Part shown: positions 24,887 to 34,185 of the stretch, piece by piece
How the letters are laid out: each line of letters begins with the position of its first letter
Numbering within the stretch: the stretch's first letter is position 1
Source: Nostoc sp. TCL26-01
GTDB lineage: Bacteria > Cyanobacteriota > Cyanobacteriia > Cyanobacteriales > Nostocaceae
Length of the DNA stretch: 64,000 bases
Assembly (NCBI RefSeq): GCF_013393945.1
Contig: NZ_CP040297.1
Span: forward strand, 3,628,001 to 3,692,000
Direction: 5' to 3'
The notes under the pieces: generated by a model
Database searches by the model: none
Seen by the model: only the letters and a program-made list of their open reading frames with translations
What the model was told of the DNA's origin: nothing
Translations under genes and position numbers: made by a program

Positions 24887-25813
24887 TTACATATGATCAG
24901 CCATGTGGGCTATCTGGGAAATGCGAAATTGCTCACCGACAAATGTTAAAGAATCGGCTAAATGTTCACGCCAATATTGCCAAGTATGACTACCAGGATA
25001 CTTGCGGAAGAGATGATAAATCTTGAATTGTTCTAGGACTTGAGAAAACTTTTTCGCCTCATCTATTTCTTCAGTATCGGAAATACCTGTATCTAAATAG
25101 ATTCGTAATCTTTTTTGTGCTTGTGAAGGAATATCTTTGATATAGGTAATGGGACTGTTTTTCGGGCCGCTTTTATCTTGAAAATAACCACTATGACTAA
25201 ATAAAATTGAGAAATTATTTAAGTTATGCAAACCGACATTGACTGCACCCCATCCCCCAGAAGATAATCCCCCTATTGCCCAAAAATCGGGATTAGGTAA
25301 GGTACGGTAGCGGGTTTGCACTACTTTGACTAGTTCATTGCCAACGGCGGTGGAAACTTTACCATTAGGGCCGTCTATATATTGGGGGTCCCAGTAGCGG
25401 CTAGAACCGCGCTTGTCGTTACCATCTGGAGTAATGACGATACTGGGAGGTAATTTACCTGTGGTGTACAGTTGTTCTAGAGTTTTGAGAGCGTGTCCCT
25501 TACCTTGATTAAACCAGTCTTGAGGTTCACCATGTCCACCGTGGAGCAGAAAAATTACTGGATAGCGTTGTTGTGGATTTTGTTCATAGCCTGGAGGTAA
25601 GGAAACGCCATAAGTGCGGCTTCCACCCATAGCTTGACTATCGTAAGTGGCAATTTTATAAGTGAGGGGAGTGGCTAAGATATCAGCACTCGGTTGTGGT
25701 GGTAGGATGGCTTGTTGTAGTGGCTTTTGAGCTATTGCACCTTGAGAATAATTGCAGCTAACTAGGGTGATGAGCGAAAAGAGTAAGAAAGTTTGCGATA
25801 TTCTGTTATTCAT
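24887..25813 (-). CDS. esterase lipoprotein, alpha/beta hydrolase fold
   Basis: A 308-residue paralogue of the neighbouring esterase. The N-terminus is a lipoprotein signal (FLLFSLITLVSC, Cys20), so the enzyme should sit on the outer face of a membrane. YPVIFLLHGGHGEPQDW is the oxyanion region, GLSSGGWGAVN carries the nucleophile (about Ser188), LDTGISDTEE supplies the Asp and YPGSHTWQYWREHL supplies the His. It is separated from the downstream esterase by a heptamer repeat tract and from the upstream hydrolase gene by ten bases, so an operon of three hydrolases plus the synthase is likely. Confidence 0.86.
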   Translation of the reverse strand: MNNRISQTFLLFSLITLVSCNYSQGAIAQKPLQQAILPPQPSADILATPLTYKIATYDSQAMGGSRTYGVSLPPGYEQNPQQRYPVIFLLHGGHGEPQDWFNQGKGHALKTLEQLYTTGKLPPSIVITPDGNDKRGSSRYWDPQYIDGPNGKVSTAVGNELVKVVQTRYRTLPNPDFWAIGGLSSGGWGAVNVGLHNLNNFSILFSHSGYFQDKSGPKNSPITYIKDIPSQAQKRLRIYLDTGISDTEEIDEAKKFSQVLEQFKIYHLFRKYPGSHTWQYWREHLADSLTFVGEQFRISQIAHMADHM

Positions 25814-25823
25814 AGTGGTGAAA

Positions 25824-26726
25824 TTAAGAGTAAAGTCGCTGTGTTAACCAATCTGCGATCGCCTGATTAACTAAATCTGCACACTCAGCCATGACTAAAT
25901 GTCCAGCATTGGCAAAATGTAAGTGAGTACCATTGACAAAGTGACTGGTTAATTCTTCTCCCATCTTGTGTGTAAATGTGGGATCTTGGCCGGCGGTAAT
26001 GACTAAAGCCGGAATATGCAAATTTTTCGGTAAGGGATGACGGATAAAAAAGTTATAATCCCAAAATATTTCTAAACCTTTGTAAGCATGAACATCTGTG
26101 GGTGCTGGATTTTCGGCAAAAAACCTTTCCATCGCACTGTGACGATAAGAAGTTGAAAGGAATTTATTCAAAGCTTGCAAGTTGGCTAAGTGAAACATAT
26201 ATCTACCACCCCAAGCCATAAACTTCATCAAGGGAATTTCCCACCAAGGTGCTAAGTCGTGAGTTCCCCCAGCGATCGCAATGATTCCACTCACAGGATA
26301 ATGTTGAAGAAACTCTAGTCCAATGGGAACTCCATAACTGTGACAGCACAATACAGGTGACTGAATCTCAAAACGGTGTAATAATCGCTGTAAATCTCGA
26401 CAATGCCGCCCTATGGAGTAGCGAGAGTAAGAACTAGATTGACCATTACCTGCCAAATCATATGCCAGAATTTCCCAACTTTGAGTTTGCGCAAACTCAT
26501 ACTGCATTCTAAAATTAAACCGATTTCCCGTTCCGCCGTGAATAAACACCAATGGGGGATGGATACCTGGATTGTGGCAAACTTGTAAATCTACCCCTTG
26601 CCTTAGGTGGATTTTTTTACCAACTAGCACATCTTCGATATTATTAGTAGTTGAGCATGGAGCATCTGGCATAGAGCATTGGGAGTTAGTGCTTATCTTC
26701 CAAAGCTTACGCAAAACGTTTGTCAA
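25824..26726 (-). CDS. alpha/beta hydrolase
   Basis: A 300-residue (or slightly shorter) hydrolase. PLVFIHGGTGNRFNF is the oxyanion strand-loop, AYDLAGNGQSSSYSRYSI follows, CHSYG holds the nucleophile Ser in a variant elbow (Cys in place of the usual Gly), VITAGQDPTF carries the Asp and NAGHLVMAE the His. The first 30 residues (up to about CSTTNN) are encoded by repetitive DNA (a GAGCAT/GGCATAGAGCATT tract at 26648-26690), so the true start may be an internal ATG near residue 19. No signal peptide. First gene of the run hydrolase-esterase-esterase-synthase on this strand. Confidence 0.82.
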   Translation of the reverse strand: MTNVLRKLWKISTNSQCSMPDAPCSTTNNIEDVLVGKKIHLRQGVDLQVCHNPGIHPPLVFIHGGTGNRFNFRMQYEFAQTQSWEILAYDLAGNGQSSSYSRYSIGRHCRDLQRLLHRFEIQSPVLCCHSYGVPIGLEFLQHYPVSGIIAIAGGTHDLAPWWEIPLMKFMAWGGRYMFHLANLQALNKFLSTSYRHSAMERFFAENPAPTDVHAYKGLEIFWDYNFFIRHPLPKNLHIPALVITAGQDPTFTHKMGEELTSHFVNGTHLHFANAGHLVMAECADLVNQAIADWLTQRLYS

Positions 26727-26755
26727 TGCTGTGTCAAGGTGATGGAAAGTTCAAG

Positions 26756-26784
26756 TCATTAGTCAATGGTCAATAGTCAATAGT
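26756..26784. repeat. short TCAATAG heptamer tract
   Basis: Four TCAWTRG heptamers between the divergent hydrolase and flippase-like genes, the same family as 216-370. Confidence 0.7.
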
Positions 26785-26828
26785 CCAAAAAATTTTGATG
26801 GAAACAACTGACACCTGACAACTGACAC

Positions 26829-27779
26829 GTGAAGGATAATTTTCTCAAATTTACTATGCTCAAAAAACTACAGTTTAGTTTTGGTTACTTGTTTAGCTTG
26901 CTCTTGCTGGCACTTTGTCTGTGGGCGATCGCTAGTGAATTGCGAGAGTATAATTATCGAGATGTTGTCAATTCATTAGCAGCTATTCCCAAAACGCGCT
27001 TAAGCTGGGCAGTGGGATTAACTACCATCGGCTATTTAGTCATGGTAGGGTATGATATTTTGGGATTTAGCTATGTTGGTCGTTCCCTATCTTGGAATAA
27101 GATTGCTTTAACTAACTTTATTAGTTGTGCCTTCAGTAATACCATTGGCTTTGCTTTGCTGACTGGCAGTGCTGTTCGTTATCGATTTTACATGAGATGG
27201 GGGGTATCTGTAGTAGCGATCGCCCAAATAATTGCCTTTGCTAATTTCACTTTTTGGCTGGGAATGTTTACCGTTGCTGGTTTAATTTTTCTCATCCATC
27301 CGTTGATCATTCCCACCCAATTAAATTTGCCATTTACCACAGTCAGACCTATCGGTATCATCTTTCTATTGCTAATTGCTATTTACATCTTAAGTAGCAT
27401 TTTCATCAAACAACCATTAACTATTCGCTCTCACATATTGCGTTTTCCCACCTTCCCCATATCTTTAGCTCAAATTGCCGTTTCTAGTCTTGACTGGATT
27501 CTAGCTGCTAGCGTTCTTTATATCATAATTTCCAGTAATTTATCTTTGTCTTATTTCGATTTTTTAGGAATTTATTTATTAGCCATGTTTGCAGCAATTG
27601 TGAGTAATATTCCTGGTGGATTGGGTGTATTTGAAACTGTAATCTTATTGTTACTTACCTCTAAACTTTCTGCCGTAGTAATTCTTGGTTCACTTCTTGC
27701 TTATCGCGGCATATACTATTTTTTACCATTATTAATTTCAGCCTGTTTACTAGGTTTTTCCGAACTGAAGTACAGATGA
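26829..27779 (+). CDS. YbhN/UPF0104 membrane protein (MprF flippase-domain family)
   Basis: A polytopic membrane protein of about 316 residues with around eight helices, of the lysylphosphatidylglycerol synthase TM-region/UPF0104 family. Typical family segments are FISCAFSNTIGFALLTGSAV followed by RYRFY (about residues 91-115) and IVSNIPGGLGVFETVILLLL (about 257-276). In full-length MprF this domain flips aminoacylated phosphatidylglycerol to the outer leaflet. Here it is a stand-alone protein divergent from the synthase-domain gene cluster. The start is GTG 26829 or, better in appearance, ATG 26856 (307 residues); neither has an ideal ribosome-binding site. The PLP enzyme gene follows after seven bases, so the two are probably cotranscribed. 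Confidence 0.85.
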   Translation: MKDNFLKFTMLKKLQFSFGYLFSLLLLALCLWAIASELREYNYRDVVNSLAAIPKTRLSWAVGLTTIGYLVMVGYDILGFSYVGRSLSWNKIALTNFISCAFSNTIGFALLTGSAVRYRFYMRWGVSVVAIAQIIAFANFTFWLGMFTVAGLIFLIHPLIIPTQLNLPFTTVRPIGIIFLLLIAIYILSSIFIKQPLTIRSHILRFPTFPISLAQIAVSSLDWILAASVLYIIISSNLSLSYFDFLGIYLLAMFAAIVSNIPGGLGVFETVILLLLTSKLSAVVILGSLLAYRGIYYFLPLLISACLLGFSELKYR

Positions 27780-27786
27780 TTTCTCT

Positions 27787-28731
27787 ATGTCATTAGCTTT
27801 TACTCCTCCTCCCACACAAAAAATTAATCATCAGCTTGCTAGCAATCTAGGTATAGAATTGTCTGTGCTGAGACTTGATTTAATGCACCCTTGGGTAAAT
27901 GGGAATAAATGGTTCAAGCTTAAGTACAATCTTTTCGCAGCCAAAGAGAGAAATTACACAACTCTACTCACATTTGGTGGTGCATATTCTAATCACATAT
28001 TCGCTACCGCCGCCGCAGGTAATCTTTTAGGATTTCGTACCATTGGCGTGATTCGTGGAGAAGAAAGACTACCATTAAATCCCACTTTGAGTTTTGCTGT
28101 GCAACAAGGTATGCAGCTTGTTTATCTGAATCGAGAAACTTATCGACAACGCCACACCTCTGCGCTACAAGCAGATTTACAACAACGTTTTGGACAAGTA
28201 TTTATCATTCCCGAAGGTGGTAGTAATTTGGATGGTGTGCGCGGTTGTATGGAGATATTAAGTCAAGTAAATATGGAATTTAATCATGTTTGCTTGGCTT
28301 GTGGTACAGCCACCACACTCACAGGTATAACACTTACTCTCAACTCTAAACAGCGCTTGCTGGGGTTTCCTGTTTTAAAAAACGGAGAATTTCTCGTACA
28401 CGATATTAACAACTTACTTAAAGAGTATCTTGCTTCTGGATTACCAAAACCTCGGAGTTCTCTTGCATCTTGGGAATTAGTTTGTCACTACCACTTTGGC
28501 GGTTATGCTAAAGTGAACGACGAGCTATTATTGTTCAGTCGAGAGTTTACTAAAACTTATGGGATACCCCTAGATTACTTGTACACAGCAAAGATGTTTT
28601 ATGGGGTAATGGATTTACTACAGCAAGGATATTTTACCAGAGGCGATCGCTTACTATTAATCCACACCGGTGGTTTACAAGGTAATGCAGGTATGGAAGA
28701 ACGATTACAGATTTGCCCGAAATCCTTGTAG
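27787..28731 (+). CDS. PLP-dependent ACC deaminase/D-cysteine desulfhydrase family enzyme
   Basis: A 314-residue fold-type II pyridoxal-phosphate enzyme. GNKWFKLKYN (Lys41 as the likely cofactor lysine), TFGGAYSNHIFATAAAGNLL (substrate-binding loop, about residues 61-80) and the phosphate-binding ACGTATTLTG (about 178-187) are all present. D-cysteine desulfhydrase or a related amino-acid lyase activity is more likely than true ACC deaminase, but sequence alone does not decide. The last codons and the TAG stop (28729-28731) lie inside a dispersed repeat, so the original C-terminus has been replaced or trimmed. It follows the flippase-like gene by seven bases. Confidence 0.85.
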   Translation: MSLAFTPPPTQKINHQLASNLGIELSVLRLDLMHPWVNGNKWFKLKYNLFAAKERNYTTLLTFGGAYSNHIFATAAAGNLLGFRTIGVIRGEERLPLNPTLSFAVQQGMQLVYLNRETYRQRHTSALQADLQQRFGQVFIIPEGGSNLDGVRGCMEILSQVNMEFNHVCLACGTATTLTGITLTLNSKQRLLGFPVLKNGEFLVHDINNLLKEYLASGLPKPRSSLASWELVCHYHFGGYAKVNDELLLFSREFTKTYGIPLDYLYTAKMFYGVMDLLQQGYFTRGDRLLLIHTGGLQGNAGMEERLQICPKSL

Positions 28732-28766
28732 AGACGTTGCATTGCAACGTCTCTACATTCATTTTC
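28717..28766. repeat. TAGAGACGTTGC palindrome with extended flanks
   Basis: The 31-bp palindrome (28727-28757) is flanked by GCCCGAAATCCT on the left and TTCATTTTC on the right. The same extended unit, inverted, lies at about 31181-31233, so the mobile or amplified unit is about 50 bp. The left part encodes the last residues and stop codon of the PLP enzyme. Confidence 0.85.
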
Positions 28767-28776
28767 TTAGCTCTCA

Positions 28777-29859
28777 CTACTCATTCCTCAAGCTGCGCCA
28801 TTTTGCTAACCAGTTTAACAGTTCTGATTGATTAATCCGCCGTTTTCGTGCTTGTAACTTGAGGACTGTATCTAGTTCTGTGGGACTTTTACCAGTTTTT
28901 TCTGTCCAAATGTTGATTAGGGTTTGGTGTTCTAGTAGTATTTGTCCTAAACCTAGAGTTTTTTGCAGTTGCAGTTGTTCTTCTTTGCCAACGATGTCTA
29001 CAACAAAATCGTTAGATTCGGCTTTGTGGAGAACTCCTGCTAATGCTTGGATATAGGCTGCGCTATTATCTATTGCTGGTGTGGTTAAAGCGATCGCTCT
29101 ACCGAAACGACGGTTTTTTCCCCAAACTAATACTAATAGTAAAACACCTGCTTGCAAAAGTACAATTACGATAGGTGTTTTGGCTAAATAGCCAATTAAA
29201 TCTCCTTCACCTGCATCTGTTTTGACATCCTCATCTTTATAGCCGTGGATGTATTCATCAACAAATAAAGTGTGACCTTTTTGCTTAACTAAACTAGCTA
29301 AATATTTAAAGTTATTTAAATTATCTTGGTAGGCATTGGCTGCTAAATAAGGTGTAGTAGCGAAAATCACCTTGCCTTGATCATACTTCTCTTCCCAGAT
29401 TACAGCACCAAAGCGATCGCCTAACAAAACTTGTGGCTGCTGGACTTTTTGGTTGCGTCTTCTGGTGTCAATTTTAATGTCTCCCACAGGTGATGTTTGT
29501 CTGGTGTGAAACTCAGCCGCACTAACTCTGGCTTGCACGCCTAAAATCACCAGCGTATTGCCTGTTTTCACCCATTCTGATTCCTCTGACCATAACTTTG
29601 GTTCTCGCGGATAGTTATAGACTTGTAGAAGTGTTACTGGTGATTTTATCTGCTTAAGAGCAGTCAAGGGTTTTTGCCAGCGTTGCATGGTAGTTCCTTG
29701 CTTTTCCATAAAAGCATACCAAGCACCGTAACCATCGGCAGCACGGTTGTAAGTAGAACCTTTGTATATCTGTGTATTAGGGGCAGTAATAAAAGTTAGT
29801 ATAATTACTACCACTAAAGCGATCGCCCCCAGCCAAGTCAGACGGTTTGAGCGTTTCAT
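28777..29859 (-). CDS. DUF4350 domain membrane protein
   Basis: From the ATG at 29857-29859 the protein has 360 residues: an N-terminal membrane helix (LTWLGAIALVVVIILTFI), an extracytoplasmic DUF4350 domain (begins STYNRAADGYGAWYAFMEKQ, a GATase-like fold), a second helix at about residues 229-250 (YLAKTPIVIVLLQAGVLLLV) and a cytosolic helical tail. The start overlaps the stop of the DUF4129 gene as ATGA. In many bacteria DUF4350 and DUF4129 proteins travel with MoxR ATPase and DUF58 genes; neither is next to the pair here. Function unknown. Confidence 0.82.
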   Translation of the reverse strand: MKRSNRLTWLGAIALVVVIILTFITAPNTQIYKGSTYNRAADGYGAWYAFMEKQGTTMQRWQKPLTALKQIKSPVTLLQVYNYPREPKLWSEESEWVKTGNTLVILGVQARVSAAEFHTRQTSPVGDIKIDTRRRNQKVQQPQVLLGDRFGAVIWEEKYDQGKVIFATTPYLAANAYQDNLNNFKYLASLVKQKGHTLFVDEYIHGYKDEDVKTDAGEGDLIGYLAKTPIVIVLLQAGVLLLVLVWGKNRRFGRAIALTTPAIDNSAAYIQALAGVLHKAESNDFVVDIVGKEEQLQLQKTLGLGQILLEHQTLINIWTEKTGKSPTELDTVLKLQARKRRINQSELLNWLAKWRSLRNE

Positions 29860-30464
29860 TTTTGCACTATTTCCTGGTAGGCTTGCCGACACTGTTGATA
29901 ATTTTCGGGCAAAATCTCTCCATCACTAAAACACAATTGCTCGTGAATTGTCATCACAGTTTCGTAAGGTTGAATGGGAGTTGTCGAAGATTGCAATAGC
30001 TGCAAATATTCAGCATCAGTCCGACTGGATTTGTGGAGGATGGTTTTAGTATCATGCAAGTGCTGTAAAATTGCCAGATAAAGACAACGACAAGCTTCTC
30101 GGTAGTTACCCTGACGGTAAAGTTCTTGCGATCGTTCTAACCAACGTGTCACAGTTAAATCTTCAGCCAAAGTTTTTGTCCGGTAACTGGGAAAATTACC
30201 ATTACCAGCTAGCCAAGAATAGATATAAGGACTGAAGACTACCCACAAGCGCCAAATTACTATAGCGAGAAATAACCCCAATAGCACCCAAGCTAAAAGG
30301 TGCAACAGATTAGCTAACCACGGGCTAATCTTCCCTAAAGGTGGCAAATCTGGCAACACTTTTTCCAATCGATATGACTGATATTCCAACCATTCTCCTA
30401 CCTGTTGCTGTAACTGAGAGAACTGCCAACTCCAGCTACTGTTTTCAAAACTATCTGTAGACAT
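29856..30464 (-). CDS. DUF4129 domain protein
   Basis: A 202-residue protein with a polar N-terminus, one membrane helix (about residues 52-73: LLHLLAWVLLGLFLAIVIWR) and a C-terminal DUF4129 domain with the characteristic RSQELYRQGNYREACRCLYL helix pair and RTDAEYLQLL. The next gene, for a DUF4350 protein, starts within its stop codon, which indicates tight coupling. The pair is probably a membrane-associated complex of unknown role, often linked in other species to envelope or polysaccharide functions. Confidence 0.8.
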   Translation of the reverse strand: MSTDSFENSSWSWQFSQLQQQVGEWLEYQSYRLEKVLPDLPPLGKISPWLANLLHLLAWVLLGLFLAIVIWRLWVVFSPYIYSWLAGNGNFPSYRTKTLAEDLTVTRWLERSQELYRQGNYREACRCLYLAILQHLHDTKTILHKSSRTDAEYLQLLQSSTTPIQPYETVMTIHEQLCFSDGEILPENYQQCRQAYQEIVQK

Positions 30465-30628
30465 AATCTTGTACTTTGCGTTTGGATGAAGTATGCAAAT
30501 ATAGTCCCCAGCCCATAAACCCTTTGCCTTAGCTCTCAGGGATCAATCTTAAGTTAATCACTTCTTGCTGACATCTACAGGCATTATAAGAATAGTAATT
30601 AATAAAGGTATAAAAGAGTAATTTTCCC

Positions 30629-31120
30629 ATGACTATTTACTTTTATAAAGTTTGGCAGCCTTACGGCTGTTTTTCTAACTTTTCTCCCCACGGTATTGAA
30701 ATTCAGGGATCTTACTGGTCAACGGTAGAACATTATTACCAAGCGCAAAAGTTTGTTGGTAGTATAGATGCAGTCACTATACCCTTAATTCGCGCTACTA
30801 AAACCCCGGAAGAAGCTGCTGCTTTAGGAAGATGTCATAGTCGTAGACTCCGCCCAGACTGGGAATTAGTCAAAACGAGAATCATGCGAGAAGCTGTACT
30901 GAAAAAATTTCTTACCCATAGTGATATCAGAGAAATTCTCTTAAGTACAGGTGATGAAGTTTTGGTAGAGAATTCACCGACAGATTACTTTTGGGGTTGT
31001 GGTGTAGATGAAACTGGACAAAATCATCTCGGTAAAATCCTCATGAGTGTGCGTGAAGAAATCCGCAATCTGGGTTTGTGGAAGCTAGTGTCGGGAGAAT
31101 ATGTTGAGCAGAGGAGTTAG
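30629..31120 (+). CDS. NADAR family protein (YbiA-like)
   Basis: A 163-residue protein of the NADAR/DUF1768 superfamily, whose characterised members cleave N-glycosidic bonds of riboflavin precursors or ADP-ribose-related compounds. Signature regions are present: CFSNFSPHGIEIQGSYWSTV, EHYYQAQKF (about residues 34-42) and the C-terminal DYFWGCGVDETGQNHLGKIL (about 129-148). The ATG at 30629 gives the normal family length. It stands alone between divergent DUF4129 and the histidine kinase gene. The end of the gene leads into GGAGTTA heptamers. Confidence 0.9.
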   Translation: MTIYFYKVWQPYGCFSNFSPHGIEIQGSYWSTVEHYYQAQKFVGSIDAVTIPLIRATKTPEEAAALGRCHSRRLRPDWELVKTRIMREAVLKKFLTHSDIREILLSTGDEVLVENSPTDYFWGCGVDETGQNHLGKILMSVREEIRNLGLWKLVSGEYVEQRS

Positions 31121-31180
31121 GAGTTAGGAGATAGGGCAAAAGTAAATATTAAGGTAGGGGATGGCAAAATAGACATCTGG

Positions 31181-31233
31181 TGAAAATGAATGTAGAGACG
31201 TTGCACTGCAACGTCTCTACAAGGATTTCGGGC
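31181..31233. repeat. extended TAGAGACGTTGC palindrome, inverted copy
   Basis: GAAAATGAA, then the palindrome 31191-31221, then AGGATTTCGGGC. Read on the other strand it matches 28717-28766 nearly base for base, so both copies descend from one unit. Confidence 0.85.
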
Positions 31234-31242
31234 TTTCAACCC

Positions 31243-31273
31243 TGTTCCCTGTTTCCTGTTTCCTGTTTCCTGC
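31243..31273. repeat. TTTCCTG heptamer tandem repeat
   Basis: Four head-to-tail copies of TTTCCTG/TTCCCTG. Confidence 0.7.
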
Positions 31274-31425
31274 TATAAATCTTGGTGATTTGCATAATTT
31301 TACCGAATGCAAATCAATTAGACAGGGATAAAATTAACGAGTTATTTATAAATTTTGTACTTAAGTTTGTTAAGTCTTAATAGTAGTTGTATGTAAAGAT
31401 GCACAGCATCTAAGTGTACTAGATA

Positions 31426-34185
31426 ATGACATTTACGGATCACCCTGATAGTTTTCCCTCAACATTTGCTCAAGACAGTTTATTACACCAGATTACAAAT
31501 CATATTAGGCGATCGCTCGAACTATCAGATATACTCACAACCACAGTTACTGAAATCCGTTGTCTTTTGGCAACAGACAGAGTGGTAGTCTATCGCTTTG
31601 CTGCTGATGGTAGTGGCGAAGTCGTCGCCGAATCGATTCAAGAACAAAATCTTCCCTCTCTTTTGGGGTTGCACTTTCCTGCCGATGATATTCCATCAGA
31701 GTCCAGAGAAATGTTTTTGTCAATGGGGCAACGCTCTATCGTCGATGTGGCAAATGGGCAAATTGGCTTGTCACCGCTGCCATCAGTCAATACAGAAACA
31801 TCTTTCCCATCTGAGAACATTGCTTATCGCCAGGTAGATCCGTGTCATTTGCAATATCTGCAAGCAATGGGTGTGCAGTCTTCTTTGGTAGTACCAATTT
31901 TACTGTGCAATCTCAACACCTCTTCAGATACACCTCAATTATGGGGACTATTGGTATCACACCACAGTCAACCGCGTACCATCTTGCCGCGAGAACTGAA
32001 ATTAGTCCAGCAAATTACTGATCAAGTGGCAATTGCGATCGCTCAAAGCCATCTCCTCCAGGAAACTCGCGCCCAGCAACAGCAAGCAGAAATTATCAAC
32101 CAAATCAGTCATCTCCTACACAGGCAACCGACTATTCAATTACAATCTGCCTTAGAAGCCACAATTACAGCTTTGGGTGGGATTGGTGGCAGACTTTATG
32201 TAAATATCGAACCTACTAAAGAAGTTTATCTCTGGGGTGAACAGCCAACTTTCCCTGGTGTTATCGAACAGCATCCTGTCTGGCAAAACTGGATGACTCA
32301 ATGCCAACCCCATGATGTGTTGATCATTGCTGACATTTACTCAGAAGCGCGTCTGAGGGTTTTGGCTTCTGCTTTTCAATCAAGTCGTATTCGCGGAATG
32401 TTAGTCCTACCTCTACATTATCGTCAAAGCTTTATTGGCGTGATCACCATTTTTCGCCCAGAATTTGATACAGAAATTTTATGGGCTGGGAGGTGCGAGG
32501 AAAATCAACGGCAAAAGCTACCTCAGCTTTCTTTTGAGGTGTGGCGAGAACAAAAAAAAGGCCAAGTACCCCAATGGAGTTTAGCAGAAATTTCTCTGGC
32601 ACAAGCTCTAGCAGCTGATTTTTCCATAGCGATTCAACAGCAAGATACAACTCAAAAACTACAAGCACTCAATACAGATTTAGAACGTCAAGTCAAGGAA
32701 CAAACCGCCGAAATTGAAAAATCATTCCTAATTACGCAAGTCATCAAGCAAGTCAGTGAGCAAATCCGCAGTACTTTAGACTTAAAAATTATCCTGCAAA
32801 CGATTGTGCGAGAAGTGCGGTTTCTGTTGAATGCAGATAGAACGCTGATTTACCAAATCACTGGTGACTCACAAGGAGAAGTTGTAGTCGAAGAAGTCAA
32901 TGGCGATTGGCGTTCGGTTTTAGGTATAGCCATGCCCTTGGGGTGCTTTCCTGATGAGTCTGCCCGGCTATTTTTTCGAGGTAGAATCAGGGCAATTAAT
33001 CATGTGTCAACGGATTCATTAAGCGCTTGTCATTATGAATTTTTGCAGAGTTTGCAAGTACAAGCTAACTTGATAGTTCCCATTAACATGGGTGAGCAAC
33101 TGTGGGGTTTAGTCATTGCCCATCAATGTACAGCACCAAGAAATTGGCAGGATGTAGAAATTGACTTATTACAACAGCTAGCAAATCAGGCCGCGATCGC
33201 TATTCAACAAGCCCAACTCTACCAACAAAGTAGTCTAGCGGCAAATGAGGCCAAAGCAAAAGCCACAGAACTAGAACAAGCTTTACATCAACTCCAAGAA
33301 ACCCAAACTAAATTGATTCACAACGAAAAAATGTCTAGTTTGGGACAGTTAGTTGCAGGTGTCGCTCACGAAATTAATAACCCAGTCAACTTTATCTATG
33401 GTAATCTGTGCCACGCTCATAATTATACCCAAGACATTTTACAACTTCTGGCACTGTATCAGACTTATTATCCTCACCCTGCTCAGGAAATTAGTCAAGC
33501 GATCGCAGCGATCGATTTAGATTTTTTAGTCCAAGACTTACCAAAAATTATCTCTTCCATGCAAATTGGCGCGGAACGCATTCGCTCTATCGTGCTTTCA
33601 TTAAGAAATTTTTCCCGTCTAGATGAGGCTGAAAATAAGCCGATTGACATCCATGAAGGCATTGATAATACCTTATTAATTCTCCAACATCGCTTAAAAG
33701 CAAATCCTACATTTCCTGGCATTGAAGTAGTCAAAGATTATGGCAACATACCATTGATAGAATGCTATGCCGGGCAGATGAATCAAGTGTTCATGAATGT
33801 GCTTACCAATGCCATTGATGCTTTAGAAGAATCATTGCTAAATAGTCAAACAACTGACGAAAACCAACTGACAATTTCCTCTTTGCAAATTTACATTTCT
33901 ACCAGACTTTCTCTCGATCAATCCCGTCTTTTGATTCGCATCGCTGACAACGGTTTAGGCATGACAGCAGAAGTCAAAAAGCGGATTTTTGACCCATTTT
34001 TCACAACTAAGTCGGTAGGCAAGGGAACAGGCTTGGGATTAGCCATTAGCTATCAAATTATTGCCGAAAAGCACGGCGGGATGATGGAATGTATTTCCGA
34101 AGTTGGTAAGGGTACAGAGTTCTGGATAGAAATCCCCATTAAACCTAATGAACCAGGAAAGTTGTACATAACTTCTGAACAATAA
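31426..34185 (+). CDS. multi-GAF hybrid photoreceptor-like histidine kinase
   Basis: A 919-residue cytosolic sensor kinase. GAF1 (about 15-205) has a phytochrome-like FPADDIP (84-90) and [12 protein letters not shown] with Cys140-His141, the bilin-attachment arrangement. A degenerate GAF without Cys follows (about 235-405). GAF3 (about 445-595) has [10 protein letters not shown] (Cys535-His536) and LGCF with Cys507, where dual-Cys cyanobacteriochromes have DXCF. A helical linker leads to the HisKA domain ([11 protein letters not shown], His648) and the HATPase (N box [26 protein letters not shown]). Two bilin-type GAFs suggest light sensing, although bilin binding must be shown. No response regulator lies next to it. 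Confidence 0.88.
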   Translation: MTFTDHPDSFPSTFAQDSLLHQITNHIRRSLELSDILTTTVTEIRCLLATDRVVVYRFAADGSGEVVAESIQEQNLPSLLGLHFPADDIPSESREMFLSMGQRSIVDVANGQIGLSPLPSVNTETSFPSENIAYRQVDPCHLQYLQAMGVQSSLVVPILLCNLNTSSDTPQLWGLLVSHHSQPRTILPRELKLVQQITDQVAIAIAQSHLLQETRAQQQQAEIINQISHLLHRQPTIQLQSALEATITALGGIGGRLYVNIEPTKEVYLWGEQPTFPGVIEQHPVWQNWMTQCQPHDVLIIADIYSEARLRVLASAFQSSRIRGMLVLPLHYRQSFIGVITIFRPEFDTEILWAGRCEENQRQKLPQLSFEVWREQKKGQVPQWSLAEISLAQALAADFSIAIQQQDTTQKLQALNTDLERQVKEQTAEIEKSFLITQVIKQVSEQIRSTLDLKIILQTIVREVRFLLNADRTLIYQITGDSQGEVVVEEVNGDWRSVLGIAMPLGCFPDESARLFFRGRIRAINHVSTDSLSACHYEFLQSLQVQANLIVPINMGEQLWGLVIAHQCTAPRNWQDVEIDLLQQLANQAAIAIQQAQLYQQSSLAANEAKAKATELEQALHQLQETQTKLIHNEKMSSLGQLVAGVAHEINNPVNFIYGNLCHAHNYTQDILQLLALYQTYYPHPAQEISQAIAAIDLDFLVQDLPKIISSMQIGAERIRSIVLSLRNFSRLDEAENKPIDIHEGIDNTLLILQHRLKANPTFPGIEVVKDYGNIPLIECYAGQMNQVFMNVLTNAIDALEESLLNSQTTDENQLTISSLQIYISTRLSLDQSRLLIRIADNGLGMTAEVKKRIFDPFFTTKSVGKGTGLGLAISYQIIAEKHGGMMECISEVGKGTEFWIEIPIKPNEPGKLYITSEQ

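Larger units (their letters stand above)
31121..31425. other. 305-bp intergenic region with repeats before the kinase gene
   Basis: Contains the inverted copy of the extended TAGAGACGTTGC repeat (31181-31233) and a TTTCCTG heptamer tract (31243-31273). The last 120 bases are AT-rich and probably hold the promoter of the histidine kinase. Confidence 0.5.

Noticed and set aside
22028..28731. A natural-product biosynthetic cluster around the esterases and PLP enzyme
   Set aside because: No carrier protein, synthetase, ketosynthase or tailoring set was seen. The coupling to a lipid-aminoacylating synthase gives a simpler context.
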